In this document: piece by piece, positions 30,298 through 43,169 of the stretch
Numbering within the stretch: the first letter of the stretch is position 1
How the letters are laid out: every line of letters starts with the position of its first letter
Source of the DNA: Amyloporia xantha
Taxonomy: Eukaryota; Basidiomycota; Agaricomycetes; Polyporales; Adustoporiaceae
Length of the DNA stretch: 64,000 bases
NCBI GenBank assembly: GCA_036971615.1
Contig: JAYKKR010000028.1
Span: forward strand, 496,001 to 560,000
Reading direction: 5' to 3'
Made by a program: the position numbers and the translations under genes
The notes under the pieces: model-generated
Database searches by the model: none
Told to the model about the DNA's origin: nothing
The model's input: only the letters and a program-made list of their open reading frames with translations

Positions 30298-32253
30298 ATG
30301 AGAATAACGGCCAACCTCGTTTTCCTCGCGCTGACCATTGGCGCCGCCCAAGCGTCATGGTTTGGCTCTGACAAGAAAGAGCCAGGTATGTTTCTCCATT
30401 CCGCGGCCTCTTCGTGATAGTGAACAGACTCCCTACAACAGAATATCATTCTTGGGCACCTGCTGAGCTCAGCGCCTGGCTCTCCTCCCGCCGTATCCCC
30501 ATCCCCACCACCACGCCCGGACCTTCTGTAGCCGAGCTTCAGTCTCTCGTCTCCGCTAACTGGGACGTCGCGACTTCTACTGTTGGCGCCTGGACAGCTG
30601 AACAGACGGAATGGGCCGCCGACCAAGCTGGCGGCGCACAACAAGCGTTTTTCGACACCTACGGCAACCTCAAGCAAGACGCGTTCGACACATGGGACGC
30701 GTCGCGCCTGCGCGAGTTCCTCCTGGAGCAGGGTGTCGTGGACCCGAGCGGACCACGGGAGCAGCTAGCGCTGTTGGCGAAGCAAAAGTGGGCGCAGGCG
30801 AGCAGCACCGCGAGCTCATTAGCGAGTACTGCGAGCCGGGGCGCGAGCACGGCTGTCTACGGAGACACAAAGCACCAGGCGAGCAAGAGCGCAAGCAGCC
30901 TCGGGACGAAGGCGTCGAAGAGCGCGGTGAGCGCGGCCAGCCAGGCGTCTGCTACTGTGGACCAAGCGTTGGATGACTCAAAGGATTATGTCTATTCGAC
31001 GTACGCCAGGCGCGCTAATGTTGGTATTAGTTGATGCTGATTGACCTGGGCATAGGTGGGACGACAATGCTTTACGATCGTACCTGGAAGAGAAGGGCGT
31101 CTTGCAGTCGAAGCAACAGGCGTCCCGTAGTCAGCTGTTACAGTGGATGCGTGATACATACGCCAAGGCAGCGGATCCGATCTGGGAGGCATGGAGCGAT
31201 TCGTACATTGTGCGTACCTTATCTTTCTTTCTCACTGCGAGGAGATTGCCACAACCTAGTTTCTGGTATATAGCATCAATGGCTCGTCCAACACGGTATT
31301 ATCAGGTCCGACGCGCAGAAGAAGCATGATGAGTACTTGGCCTTGATGAAGCAGTATTATTATGGTCCTCAGGTGATTATATCCAGCATCCCACGTATCC
31401 TGCCGTGAGCCAGATGCTAATGTATCAGTAGGAGTTCGCATACTCATCGTGGAAAGAATCACAGATGAAGCAGTGGCTCGTGGACCATGGTGTTGTCAAG
31501 ACTGATGCGCAACTAAAGAGGGAGAAGCTGGAGAAGTTGTTAGCGTACGTAATGTCTATTTGAATACCGACGAAGACGACGCGCATATAGCCACTTCATG
31601 TCGTCTCTGGGGTCAATATGAATACTGACGTGATGTCTATTCACAGGGATAACTATTCAAATGCCCAGGATTCGATCTGGAGCGCGTGGACTGATTCGGA
31701 CATGAAGGCGTGGCTCGTTGAGCACGGCTACCTCCGTAGCGACGCGCAGAAGACGCGCGACGAGCTCGTCAAGTTGATGCAGGACAAGTACGTCTACTGT
31801 ACCTTACGTAGTTCTTATCTCTTACTTACGTCCACACAGATACACCGAGTTCAACGCACGCACGGCGCCATACCTCGTATGGCCTGACGCACGGCTGCGG
31901 GCATACCTCAGGGAGCATGGCCTTTCGGAAGAGGCGCTCCCGACGAGCCGCCCGGGTCTGTTGCAGGAAACGCGGATTCGGTACGTGCAGGCGTCGGGGC
32001 GGGCAGAAGCGCTCTTCGGCAAGGTGAGGGACGTCCTTAATGGGGGCGTGGAGGCGGCGGAGGACAAGCTTGGCAAGGTGGGTGACTTCTTTGTTTTGCT
32101 CCTTTCGAAGATATGCTAATGGGGTCCATGTAGGTGTTGGACATCTTGACGGGTGGGGCGGAGCACGCGAAAGAAAAGACGGGCGAGGGTATGCAGGCAG
32201 GTGGAGAGAGCGTGCGGAGTGCGGGAGAGAAATTGTCGAAGACGGAGCTGTGA
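30298..32253 (+). CDS. Ish1/Msc1-like stress protein (503 aa, 8 exons)
   Basis: Exons 30,298-30,385, 30,442-31,000, 31,056-31,209, 31,274-31,372, 31,432-31,544, 31,647-31,787, 31,840-32,077 and 32,134-32,253; all phases agree (1,512 nt). An N-terminal signal peptide (MRITANLVFLALTIGAAQAS) is followed by repeated Ish1-type helical modules. Examples are WAPAELSAWLSSRRIP, TWDASRLREFLLEQGVV, WDDNALRSYLEEKGVL, HQWLVQHGII, WKESQMKQWLVDHGVV, WTDSDMKAWLVEHGYL and WPDARLRAYLREHGL. Between the first modules lies an Ala/Ser-rich stretch. In yeasts this family (Ish1, Msc1) is nuclear-envelope or ER associated and stress responsive. That role is carried over by family and is not shown here. Confidence 0.9.
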
Positions 32254-33407
32254 ACGCTTCTGCTCGACTCGGACGTGAAGATGAAGGGTTTGTGTCGGAG
32301 GATGCACTGATTCTGCATAGGTGGCCGCTGATACGGTCTGTTTTGAAAAGTGACCCGCGATGTACTGTACATGATGTTTCGGCTTTAGCTCTGTAATCGT
32401 AGTGTATATATTCGGAATGATACGTATGGAACAGTCTTAACGTGCGTGCGGACCATGAACGTGAACGTTAACAGTAACATAGGAACCCTTCAAACTAGCT
32501 ATATATAGGGGTAGACATTGGCAAGGAAGTGACGTGGAGCAGTTCGAAGTAGGGGTAACTTATCCTCACGTGATCGCGTTTTCGGGTACCTGGAGGCTGG
32601 CAGGCAGGCAGCATTTAAAGTATCTGTCTCTCGAAACGCTTTTTCGCATCTTCTTCTTTCAGTCGACCAGCTCCTGGTTTGCATTCAAGATGACTCCTCT
32701 TGTGTGGGCAGTACATTCTTCAAGTTTGAGACAATTTGAAGTCCTTCCAAAAGTCAGCATTGAATATCGAGCATTCTCGATTTATGTATCAAGTCTCTGC
32801 AATTTTGCAAGCGAAGCAAATGGAGTGGGCACGGGGGCGCTTTGGGTACGTTATCAGTGGACACTATCAGAAGCTCACGGCGTGCTCAAGTGTCTTCTAT
32901 TGGCAGTGATGGAGAACTTCATCGCTCTCGTGATATCCTCGCAGGATTGCGCCATGACGCTCGTAGCCTGAATCAATGTTTTCGCTTAATCCATGCTGGC
33001 TAGGAGTGGCAAAAAATGTAAGATCTAGGCGACACAGGACTCCACAATGGCGCGCGACTGCAGTCTCCTCAAGCTTGGGCCGTACAGAAAATTTGAGTTC
33101 TGAGGGAGTTCGGGGCCGCAGGCACACGGCGTGAGACGCCATGTCTCGAGATGGTTCTCAATCTCTCCACATCTACGTCGGCTAGCCATCTTCTCTGTCA
33201 AAGTCGAGCACGCGGCCTCGCCGCAGTCCGAGTCTAGCGGGGTCGCGCCATGCCAGTGGGCAATGCACATCGGAGGGTTCTGATACGAGTGCGCATTTTT
33301 GATTGACAAGTCGATCCTGGACGCTATATATGCGATGGACGTCTTGGCCGTCCCTTCCGTTTGCCTTCTCTCCCCTTCCACTTGCAGGCGTACCGCGATC
33401 TTCTCCG
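32254..33407. other. Intergenic between Ish1-like gene and permease
   Basis: No convincing gene. A 145-codon plus frame (32,534-32,971) lacks any recognisable domain. It may be an unrecognised gene or chance. Confidence 0.4.
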
Positions 33408-36400
33408 ATGGCTTCGTTTGACGAGAAGATACAACCGGAATCGCGGGCATCGGGCGTCGATGTGGATGCCCGCTCGATCTCGGGCTACGATCGTTCTCGT
33501 GGAGTTGAGGACGACGATGACAAGGTGCTCGAGGCGATCGGATATGTCCCGTCCTTCAAGCGGGAGTTCTCGAACCTCGCTACGGTGCGCATATATTCAG
33601 CACACCTGATCTTGCGATCGTGGCGTTGAACTAGGGCGGAATGACATGCAGATAAGCTTTGCGTTTAGCATCATGGGCCTGTGCTCTAGTGTAGCCACGA
33701 CGTTCAATACACCGCTCCTGATGGGCGGTCCTGCGTCTGTCACCTGGTGCTGGATCCTTGGCGCATGCATGTGCTTTACATTGGGTAAGTTCACACTGAT
33801 CTTATTATTGGCGATTATACAAATCGGTGAACCCGTCGGTGTGTAATCATCAGGGACTAGCATCGCAGAAATCGTAAGCGCATTCCCGACATGCGGGGGT
33901 ACGTAAGTGTCGCGCTTTCTGCCAGGGCACGGGTATTAAGTGTCCTATACTCACCGCCGGAATATCAGCTATACCGCAACGGCGCAGCTGTGTCCACCTC
34001 AACATCGCGCCGTCGTTGGTTGGATTGTAGGGTGGCTCAAGTTGCTTGGTGAGCTTCACTTATTCGAATTTACCCCGAAATCGTCAGTGCTTTACTCATC
34101 CCTGCTACCAGGACAATTCACAGGGCTGGCTTCGACCGAGTTAGGCCTTGCCAATATGATCTGGGCTGCTGTGGTAGTGTCCAAGGTATGCATTGGACTA
34201 CCTAAGACGTTTCCCACTGAACAGATTATCTTGCAGGATGGAGATTACGTCGTCACTCATGGGATGACCGTAGGATTATTCGCTGGACTACTGGTGTTCA
34301 ATGGATTCCTCGTGAGTTTCTACCAGCTTGTCCGTACATCCCACTGCTATACAGTTGACGCTCACTAGAACTGCCTCGCCACACGTGGGCTTGCGCTCTT
34401 CACGAAAACCTTTGTGTTCGTGAATCTCGGGACCACCGTTAGTGAGTGCGATTAAAGTTTCCACTCCTGACGGCACTGTTGATTGTTTGACGAGCAGTCA
34501 TCATCATCGTCCTCCTTGCCATGACGCCGAGGTCGGAGATGCACGCAGCGAATTATGTCTTTGGCTCCGCCGGGCTGGTGAATGGGACCGGGGGATGGAA
34601 TGACGGCCTCGCTTTCCTTTTTGGACTACTGAGCGTACAATGGACTGTACGTACTTCTATTTTTGTTGCCGGAAATATTCATTGGGCTACTGTCTGCATT
34701 AATGACGCTGATCTCACCAAACCGTTGCTCGACTTCTAGATGACTGTGAGTGTCGTTTTCACCAGTTCAAGTCACAACTTGATGATTTCGTAGGGTTACG
34801 ACGGGACGGCACATATCTCGTACGTCGCCTCTAATCCCCTATATCTCATCATTTCCCTATACAATTTGCTATATACGTTTACCAATATTATCAATATTAT
34901 CCATGTAACTTTCATATCGTGTACTATTTTGTAATCTTGTTGATTTGGCTGAACTCGGTGACACTAACCCTAGCATTGGGTTTATTCACATGCAGACCGG
35001 GTGCTTCACGTCAAATTCTGATAACCACTTCATGCTCTTGCTCCCTATTTCAGTCCTTTTCTGCGTCGCCTGTACGGTAATGAAAAAAGTGCTGATCAGT
35101 TGCTTACAGCGAAGAAATAAAACGTGCAGCTTATGCAGGCTCGTCCGTCCTCCTTGCGTCGTTTGGTTTCCGTCTGACCATTACATACGCCGTCTCTAGC
35201 ACCTTCCGCCATTTTCATAGCTGGTTTGTATGCAGCTTGTTCATATGTACAATTCACTGATGTGATAGCTTCAAGTCATTGGCACGGGCTTGCTTGGATG
35301 GGTTTTCAACATTGTCGTAGTATTGTGCTCTGGACCTCTGTTGGTTTCTGTCGCCTCCCTCTCGGAGACCTGCCCATCTGAAAATCATATAGGGAGAACC
35401 TACCAGGTCCTTCGAATTCGGCTTTCCTAGAAGTGAGTCACACTAATGCCGCTCATATACGCCTCGACCGGTGACCCTTCTTACGCTGAAATCTGATAGA
35501 TCATGGTTCTACGCATTGGCAAACCTGGCGCACTCTTCCTCTGGGTCAGAACCACCTTTGCAATGGCCTGCGGTGATACTGACCCATTATCAACAGACCT
35601 TCGTATGCCTCACGGCGTTTTTCTGCTGCCAATCTACTCTGCAGTCTTGTTCTAGAATGATGTATTCATTCAGTCGCGACCATGGTATGTACATATTTTG
35701 TAATGCGGCTCTGTCCCCATTAACATCCATCCCTTTTTTATCTACTAGGTCTCCCTGACCGCGGGTACTTCAGCCACATATCGTCATGGACTAAAACGCC
35801 TCTTCGTGCAGTGTGCTTCACCCCGATTTTCGCGGTACTTCCGGGGCTGCTCGAACTTGCAAGCCCCATCGCTGCCAGCGCGGTCTTTGCACTCTGCGCC
35901 ATAGCATTGGACTCATCGTATATCATCCCGATTGCCCTGTGCGTACAATGCTATTCTTCATATGCCTGCACGATTGTGATTATGCTGAATTGTTCTGCCA
36001 CGCTGCAGGAGACGAGTGTATCGCAACCATCCCGAAGTGATTTTCAAACCCGGCCCATTCTACATGGGTGATGGCATCCTCGGCTGGGCAGTCAACTTAA
36101 CATGCATATTCTGGACGACGTTCGTTTGCATTATTTTCTGCATTCCTACCGAGCGTCCGGTTACCAAACTCAACATGAATTATGCATCCGTACGTAACAT
36201 CAGCTCGCGAATGTCTGTATACGCGGCTTTCCTGACAAGGCAAAATCCTTTGCAGCTGATGCTAGGTGGGGTGATCATTCTCTCCGGGTAAGTCTTAACA
36301 ATTTCCCAGAATCTGGGATCACCTCTAATATCTTTTCAACAGGATCTGGTACATTTGCGGGTAAGCTCTCACTAAGTAATCCTCGTCGATTCATTTCTGA

Positions 36401-36520
36401 CCAAATAACAGAGGACGTCGTCACTATCATGGCCCTATTTCTAATATTCCGAAGCATGAGGATGACGGGACAGATAGGTACTCAGAGGAAAGCGAAAAGA
36501 AAGACAGGGAGACCGCGTAG
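33408..36520 (+). CDS. Amino-acid/GABA-type permease (APC superfamily), many introns
   Basis: Starts MASFDEKIQPES and ends at the TAG at 36,518-36,520. An acidic N-terminus leads to VLEAIGYVPSFKREFSNLAT. Multiple membrane helices follow in short exons: ISFAFSIMGLCSSVATTF, WCWILGACMCFTLG, SIAEIVSAFPTCGG, QHRAVVGWIVGWLKLLG, GLFAGLLVFNGFL, TTVIIIIVLLAM, GLAFLFGLLSVQWTMTGYDG, SCSRMMYSFSRDHGLPDRGY, AVCFTPIFAVLPGLLELASP and FWTTFVCIIFCIPTERPVT. This matches the fungal Uga4/GABA-permease-like class that imports amino acids, GABA or choline at the plasma membrane or vacuole. Substrate cannot be told. Roughly twenty short introns are implied, and not every junction was resolved. The last exons encode a hydrophilic, acidic tail. 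Confidence 0.85.
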
Positions 36521-37017
36521 GGTCCATTCTTTCCTCAAGTCAAAGTCAAATCTTCTACAATCGTCTGAATGATATATCGATGGTTTCTTCCTTCTTTACG
36601 ATGCCATTCTGCTATGATTGGCAACATTGTCCCAACGATTAAGATGTGCACATCGATGCCAATGCACGTCGTTTGAGGATTCGAACGTGTTCGGATCATA
36701 GATACTGACCTACCGTCTGCGCTACGGAGCAATTGCATGCGTGGCAATTGAATGCAGTCGATGGGCCAATGCCATCGTCTTCATATCGAGAGACAGAAGA
36801 CAAGGTGCGTTCATAAATAGTCTCACCGGATTGATGCATGTCTCCACCAATAGCAGGTTGCACATTTGCACGAGGCCTTCAGCAATTCGAACATTATCAT
36901 GAATACTACCGCGGTACGGACTATAAGAGACCACCATCGTGCAGCGTAACTCCTCAGTCCTCACCCACCCAAACAACCATCCACTCATCTTCCCCTTCTC
37001 AACTCCACTCAACGACA

Positions 37018-37169
37018 ATGTCTGTGAGCTCGACGTTTATCTAATTTTCGAGGACTTCCTCATCTAACATCTTGACCAGGACACCGTGAAATGCGCTAAC
37101 ACGGAGGCCAACGGCGGCACTTGCTCCTGGCCGACTTGCGGCTGTGCGGAGCCCCCCAAAAGCAAGTGA
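37018..37169 (+). CDS. 31-aa cysteine peptide gene, copy D
   Basis: Exon 1 is 37,018-37,023, the intron 37,024-37,079 (56 nt, donor GTGAGC) and exon 2 is 37,080-37,169. The peptide is identical to the family consensus although this copy has the most synonymous changes (ACG for Thr10, ACT for Thr16 and Thr21, CCC CCC AAA for Pro-Pro-Lys). TATAAG at 36,922-36,927 is 96 nt before the ATG. Confidence 0.85.
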
Positions 37170-38650
37170 TCTTGCGCCCGTAGGGATTCCGGAGCAGAGG
37201 TATGCCACAGTCTTTGCTTTTTGGGTGATTGGTTGTGCTAATCGAGTATGGCTAAGCATGCTGGACAGGACCCGGACGAGCCTTGCTGTTGGATATGGGA
37301 GACAATCATGTAGATCCGACTGGGCACGCAGAGGCTGCGAAGCTATGTTCAAAACCTTCCGTTGCGCTGCCATGCGTTGTTGTACAAGTTTCTTGCATAT
37401 ACGAATTTGTGCCACATTTCATTGACAAGGATTCTTGCAAGGCAACTTGCAAGACTAGCAGTGACTACGACCTGTTACAGCTGGCGGCTCCCGACGTGTC
37501 AGAGCATAAAAAAGGAGGCTCCTGCCAAGCGCCAGCACTTGTGGGATTGAGTATCCTCAGGCAGCATTCGTCTACAAGAGCGCAACCTGGTTCAATAATA
37601 GTAAGGATCCTCCTTGTGAGAACTTGATCTGGGCGTACATCTCATTGAGATTAAGCGTGAGAACCATACATAATACGACACTCCTGATAAATTTACGAGA
37701 AGAAAAAGGTCTTTATGCTTCTTTCACCGAGATATTGAGTAAATCCTCGCAAGGCGCGCGTCGCGACAACCACACGTCTCATCAAGACACCTGGTGACCG
37801 CGAAAGCCAAGCCAGGCCTACTTTCTCGAGTCTCGACGTGAAGTCCACAGACATCACTACAACAAGAAAATAACATTTCCCGTCAGGAAAGTGGCCCTCA
37901 GCTTGAGGTGTACAAGGAGACTAGTGCTCAAGGCAAGACTCCCTCAATTTCAACATTGACCACTCATTGCAATCGATGCAATCGAGGACGGCTGATATGG
38001 GGTCGGCGACGTGGAGGCTGACATGGAAGACACGAGCAACCGTAGCTCCGTCTGGCATTCTATGCCTGTAATGAGTGGTGACTAAGTGACGCGCACCATG
38101 AAAGAAGTCAAATTTGTCTGCTGACCTGAGATAAAGTTTGCGCCGAAGCTGTACCCTTGTGAAAGGTGGGTAAAAATACGATAACACCGAGGATCACCGT
38201 CGTCGAGATCCAACTGAATCTTATCCTAAGCTGTAAGGGGCGCCAAATAATCGTGAATTCGTCCGCACGTCGTGGCACGCATGCTGTCTCAGCGGCGGTA
38301 CGTGGAGGGGGTAATAGTAGTATCTCGATGCCTTGATTAATGTCAAACCAATGCCGCCACAGCAGATAAGAGCACACGGCCAGGGATCGCATCCGAAAAC
38401 CGCCGACTTTGACCACCCTTGAATGTTGTATGGCAGATCAACCGCGCAGAAGCTCTGCAGCGCGGCCCAAAGAAGAACAAAGATTGATCACATCCCACAT
38501 ATAACGTGAGAAGTAGCACCAACAAGGGAGAACCTGTGATGCACTGACATAGTGTCGCATTCTGATTCGTCCATTCCTGCGCCAATAACGTTTTTGACAT
38601 TTGGCTTAGACCTGTAGGAGTGCAAGGATTACCGCAAGCCCGGTCGTGTC
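37170..38650. other. Intergenic, no gene supported
   Basis: Short frames only. From about 38,100 the sequence matches the upstream flank of copy F and, inverted, that of copy B. Around 37,985-38,035 there is a GACGTGGAGGCTGACATGGA stretch also found near 41,160 and, diverged, near 58,205: a further dispersed repeat. Confidence 0.45.
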
Positions 38651-38752
38651 GCAGGCTATAAGAGGAAGAGTTGGGCACCAACAACCATCAGTCCTCGACT
38701 ACCTCACACAACCACCCACTCGTCTTCCAACTCTCTTCTTTACTCAACCACA

Positions 38753-38907
38753 ATGTCTGTGAGTATCCACGGGGAACATCCTACTCGTCAAAACGACTTA
38801 CCTGCTGCATTTTATAGGACACCGTGAAGTGCGCTAACACCGAGGCCAACGGCGGCACCTGCTCCTGGCCGACATGTGGCTGTGCGGAGCCGCCGAAGAG
38901 CAAGTGA
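38753..38907 (+). CDS. 31-aa cysteine peptide gene, copy E
   Basis: Exon 1 is 38,753-38,758, the intron 38,759-38,817 (59 nt, acceptor ATAG) and exon 2 is 38,818-38,907. Consensus peptide. TATAAG at 38,657-38,662. The 60 bp around the leader (GTCCTCGACTACCTCACACAACC) are shared nearly unchanged with copies F, J and K, pointing to a conserved promoter/leader. Confidence 0.85.
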
Positions 38908-39846
38908 GCTGTAACAAGCCTCGCTAGCATTACGTCGTAAGTATGTACTGCTTGTAGGGTCGAAGCGCGAAGGGGAGTCTGACCAGTTATGTAGTTGCAG
39001 AAACGGGCCAGTGTTTTGATAGCTAACCACGGGCGCGCGGTTGGATGCTGGGGAGTCGGGTCATTACTGCTTCTGTAGCATATCGTACCAAAATGCCGAG
39101 ATTTCTTTGATCTACGCTTCCAGAGTCTTTCTACGGACTCGACGGTGTCGAACCGGGATCAAGTTCGCGGAGTTTTGCCTATGTGAAAAGTTAGTTAAAA
39201 TACGATCAGAACGAGGATCTACACCATCGAGAACGGAGATCCAATTGAATCATGTCCCAAAGTATAGGTGTCAAAAATGACTTTGGTCTCCATTTGTGGT
39301 CCGCGAGGGCCTCGCCCTGTGTAGACATGGTCGTGAAGAAAAGATCAGGCAGCCGTCAGATGAATTCATCCACACGCTGCGGTACGCATGCGGTATCCGC
39401 GCTCGCACGCGGGGGGAAGAATGGTAGCACGCCAACGTGTAGAAGCATGGACGACAAGGAACCGATAAGAACACATAGAGAAGCACAGCGTCCAAAATTA
39501 GCCCACTTCGACCACCTGTGAAAGTTGTAAGGCAGACACATCGCGCGGAAGCTTTGCAGCGCAAAGAAGAACGAAGGTTGATCACATTCCACATACAACG
39601 GGAGAAGCAGCACCAGCAAGGGAGAACCTGTGATGCAATGACATAGTGTCGCGCTCTGATTCGCCCGCTCCCGCGCCAATAACGCCTTTAACATTTGGCT
39701 TAGACCTATCGGAGAGCAAGGATTACCGCATGCCCGGTCGTGTCGCAAGCTATAAGAGGAAGAGTTGGGCACCGACAACCATCAGTCCTCGACTACCTCA
39801 CACAACCACCCACTCGTCTTCCAACTCTCTTCTTTACTCAACCACA

Positions 39847-40001
39847 ATGTCTGTGAGTATCTAGGAAGTAGACCCTCCTCGTCCAGACCACTCACCTGCT
39901 GCATTACACAGGACACCGTGAAGTGCGCTAACACTGAGGCCAACGGCGGCACCTGCTCCTGGCCGACATGCGGCTGTGCTGAGCCCCCGAAGAGCAAGTG
40001 A
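39847..40001 (+). CDS. 31-aa cysteine peptide gene, copy F
   Basis: Exon 1 is 39,847-39,852, the intron 39,853-39,911 (59 nt, acceptor ACACAG) and exon 2 is 39,912-40,001. Consensus peptide. TATAAG at 39,751-39,756. About 700 bp of upstream DNA matches that of copy B, and part of it that of copy E, so E-F is a tandem pair within the duplication. Confidence 0.85.
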
Positions 40002-40199
40002 TTGCGCTTCTTGGTCCGCAAAACATTTTGCATGTGCGTATTTGTGTCAGTGTCTCAACGAGAGGCAGAAAATGAGGAGACTTCAATTTTACCGTCAGTA
40101 GTGGCATGCCTGAAGGCTCAGGGAAGGGGTCGGACAAGTTGTCCCGATGAGGCGGAGGTCGTGTACACTGTATCAGCGATGAGGAATGCCAAAAGTTGT

Positions 40200-42060
40200 T
40201 TGATCTGCATTTCTAAGGTGATGGCGCGTAGCAAAACATCCGCAAGATGACAGCGTCGCCGATACGAGCATTTGAGTGAATCGACCAGACGTGAATCGAT
40301 ACTGACCAGACCCTGCTCTTCATCTGATTTGACACGAATAGTATTTGGAGACCTACATCACCCGAAGCAAGGTTGCTACGCTTCTCGTTGATTTCGAAAT
40401 CTGAGGGTTTACTGGTTGCTCAGCTTCTGTTACAATCGTCCTTTCAGCTTTCGAATATGGAAGCATTATACCCTGAAACTTGAGTGTTCTGAATGAGCGA
40501 CTCGGAGTTACATAACGGACATACCGTGCAATATGCTGAAAAAGCTTATACCCGCCCAAAACCACGGAGACAGATCCCTCAGCACTCAAGTCAAAGAGAT
40601 ATCAATTCTCTCCTGTAATTTCGGATCCCGTCCGCTGAGAGCTAAATATCGGAGAGTCAGGACGAAAAACGACGCGCAGCATACAACATAGCAATCAGGG
40701 TCGAAGATCTGTCGAGAGCCAAACTTAGTAGTACAGCTTACGTATAGAGTACTACTCAACAGGTATGAGCTTGCTTATGCGTTAACAGAGGACTTGGGAA
40801 GAAACTAAAGAAGAATTCTAATACGCCGAGGCTCTGGAAGGAATATAGATGTGACACTGGGGACGCGTCTGGTCACAAACGCGTCAGCCTTTGTCACAGT
40901 CAACCTCGTGACCTCAACATCTGCCTGAGCGACCAGGAGCGACCGTGAACGACGGACAAAATCAGTACGAGAACAAAACAAATTGGTCAGATCGCAAGAA
41001 GCATTGCATTGCATACAGAATAAGTATGCTTGAGGGGGAGCAGCAGCGATTACCGACCATGGAGCCAATAGATCCCGACGTTGACCAACCCTACTCGAGC
41101 GACCCGCCACTGCGTCCAACAGAGCCGACCAGAACGGCTGACTGCGTGGCAGACTGGTTGACGTCGAGGCTGACATGGAAGACACCGCGACAAACAAGCG
41201 CAAGTCCCTCCAGCGTATAAATAGTCGCCCAGGACGCACTCTCCCCGCATATGGGTTAATCCCGACCAGGTATATTCCTCCTCCCCTCCTGATCTATTCC
41301 GCACTTACCAATCGATTCATTCTTCTCCTAGCCCCCCGCCTATAGAATGCTGGCTCTGTTCCGCTATCAGTTGATTCGACATCAGTACTTATGAACATGC
41401 TAGTGATTCCTGGCACAATAAAATCAAGTCTCGTCCTTCAGGCAAGCACGCCATCAATTTCTCGTTATCTCATATAGTTTTTCACGTAGGATCTACATGT
41501 CCTTGACATAGCTAGTTTGGAGAGTATCGGGCTCCTTGATGCCTTGCACTACGTGAGGGCCTCACCCTGGTTGTGGCTCGCATGCCGTTGACCCACGTGC
41601 TTTACTGAGCAGGAAGCAATGAAGTCAAGTGTGGAATAGACGTAACCAGCAAGACTTATCGATCTCTCCAAGAAAACGGGATTATGGAAAAATGCTAGGT
41701 GATCCCGCGTCGCGGGTGAGCGCCCACTGGTCAGCCGGAGTTTGAGTGTCGAGCTCCCTCTGGTCAATGTGCGCCCACTCTCATAGCCACCGCATGCAGA
41801 AGCAGACGAAGAAGACGACGAGAACGACGACTAGAGATTGTAGGCAAGGGAGGGAGTCGGTCCTAGCGCCGGCCTACTCGTGGCTATTGGTCGCTTGGGT
41901 ACTGGAGCGGAAAGTAACGCGCGCGACCGTCAATTAATTCGCATCGAAGTTGGTAGGTGGTGCTTTCAATCTCATATACTGCTCATCGATATCGAACCTC
42001 TAGAAATAACAAACTCGCTTCGGGACAAGCCGTACGCAAACCGATACGATGAAAGGTCTG
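40200..42060. other. Intergenic stretch without a supported gene
   Basis: Contains the second MluI-box repeat and the GACGTCGAGGCTGACATGGA repeat near 41,160. TATAAATA at about 41,217 is followed by a CAG/GTATAT-like donor around 41,270. The 41,220-41,460 stretch ends in TCTCGTCCTTCAGG, also seen near 58,420 and 58,627. This may be a noncoding transcript family; no open frame is convincing. Confidence 0.35.
40862..40885 (+). repeat. MluI-box (ACGCGT) pair, copy 2
   Basis: Two ACGCGT boxes 17 bp apart start to start, in an imperfect palindrome. It is in opposite orientation to the copy at 4,317, as expected from the inverted duplication. Confidence 0.5.
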
Positions 42061-42518
42061 GTGTGGAAACAATAATTATTCAACATAGTGAATTTAGGCT
42101 GGTGAAGGACCAAGGACCGGAAGGATCCTCACTCGTACGACACAATCTTGCCATTCAATACCGAGGATCGCGAGACCAACTTATGAGATACACATGTGTA
42201 CATGAGGTCCACCGAGTATCGCATCTGCACACATTGAATACGCCAATCAGATGTGTTCGATTGTGCGGTCTAGTCCCCAAAGAAGCAGTGAAGAAGACTG
42301 GGCCATGGCTCCATCCGTCTACCACAGGAGAAGAGCTTATGCTCCAGAGACAATGCACCATCCAATCGATTGTCTCGCATTTGCAAATCACCGCAGCTCG
42401 CGCGAACCGCCAGAGGCATCCGTGCTGTATATAAAGGGCTACGGAGTAGCGAGTACACCCCATTCTCCTATACCAGCCATCAACTCCTCATTCTTACTTA
42501 CCACATCCTCCTACCACC

Positions 42519-42667
42519 ATGTCTGTGAGTATCGTTCGTATCAGCAGTGTCCGCGCGGGTTGATGATTTCCATACAGGACACCGTGAAGTGCGCAAACAC
42601 CGAGGCTAACGGCGGCACCTGCTCCTGGCCCACCTGCGGCTGCGCAGAGCCCCCGAAGAGCAAGTGA
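42519..42667 (+). CDS. 31-aa cysteine peptide gene, copy G
   Basis: Exon 1 is 42,519-42,524, the intron 42,525-42,577 (53 nt) and exon 2 is 42,578-42,667. Consensus peptide. TATATAAAG at 42,428-42,436, 91 nt upstream of the ATG, differs from the TATAAGAG type of copies B, D, E, F, J and K and is shared with A and H. The promoters therefore form two subfamilies. Confidence 0.85.
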
Positions 42668-43169
42668 TCTTCGACAGAGGTATGTGAAGTTTGAACATTG
42701 GTGAATATATGAAGATACTGACTGACGGCCGGGTTCTGCCTTCAGGTCTACCTGCAAATCCGAGATGAACGGACCTGTCTGTGGGGCAGACACGATGGGG
42801 AAAGTGCAGTCGACGTGTAGTATCTGTAACCTTGGTTTGAATACGAATGCATTTCGTTGTATAGTGTACAGGCCACTTGGCACGCTGAGCGCTCGTCTCT
42901 CAGTGCGTATTCATGGCGGCTTTTTACCATCAGCGTTGGATGGAATCGTGCACGAAAATCCACAAGAGCCACATTGTGAGCTGTGGCACTAGTGTCAGGA
43001 CTCAGGATGTGGACGCGTTGTGAACCGTGCCACACGTACTAATCGTGTATCAGAAAGAGGAGAGCATATCATGTATGTAGTAGGGAATCCTCAATTGACA
43101 TTAATGTGTAAGAATGATACTAACAAAATATCATGGCCACAACGCACGGTACATTTCGTCGCACACCAG

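Noticed and set aside
32534..32971. 145-codon plus frame between the Ish1-like gene and the permease
   Set aside because: No recognisable domain, no intron signals that extend it, and no duplicate for comparison.
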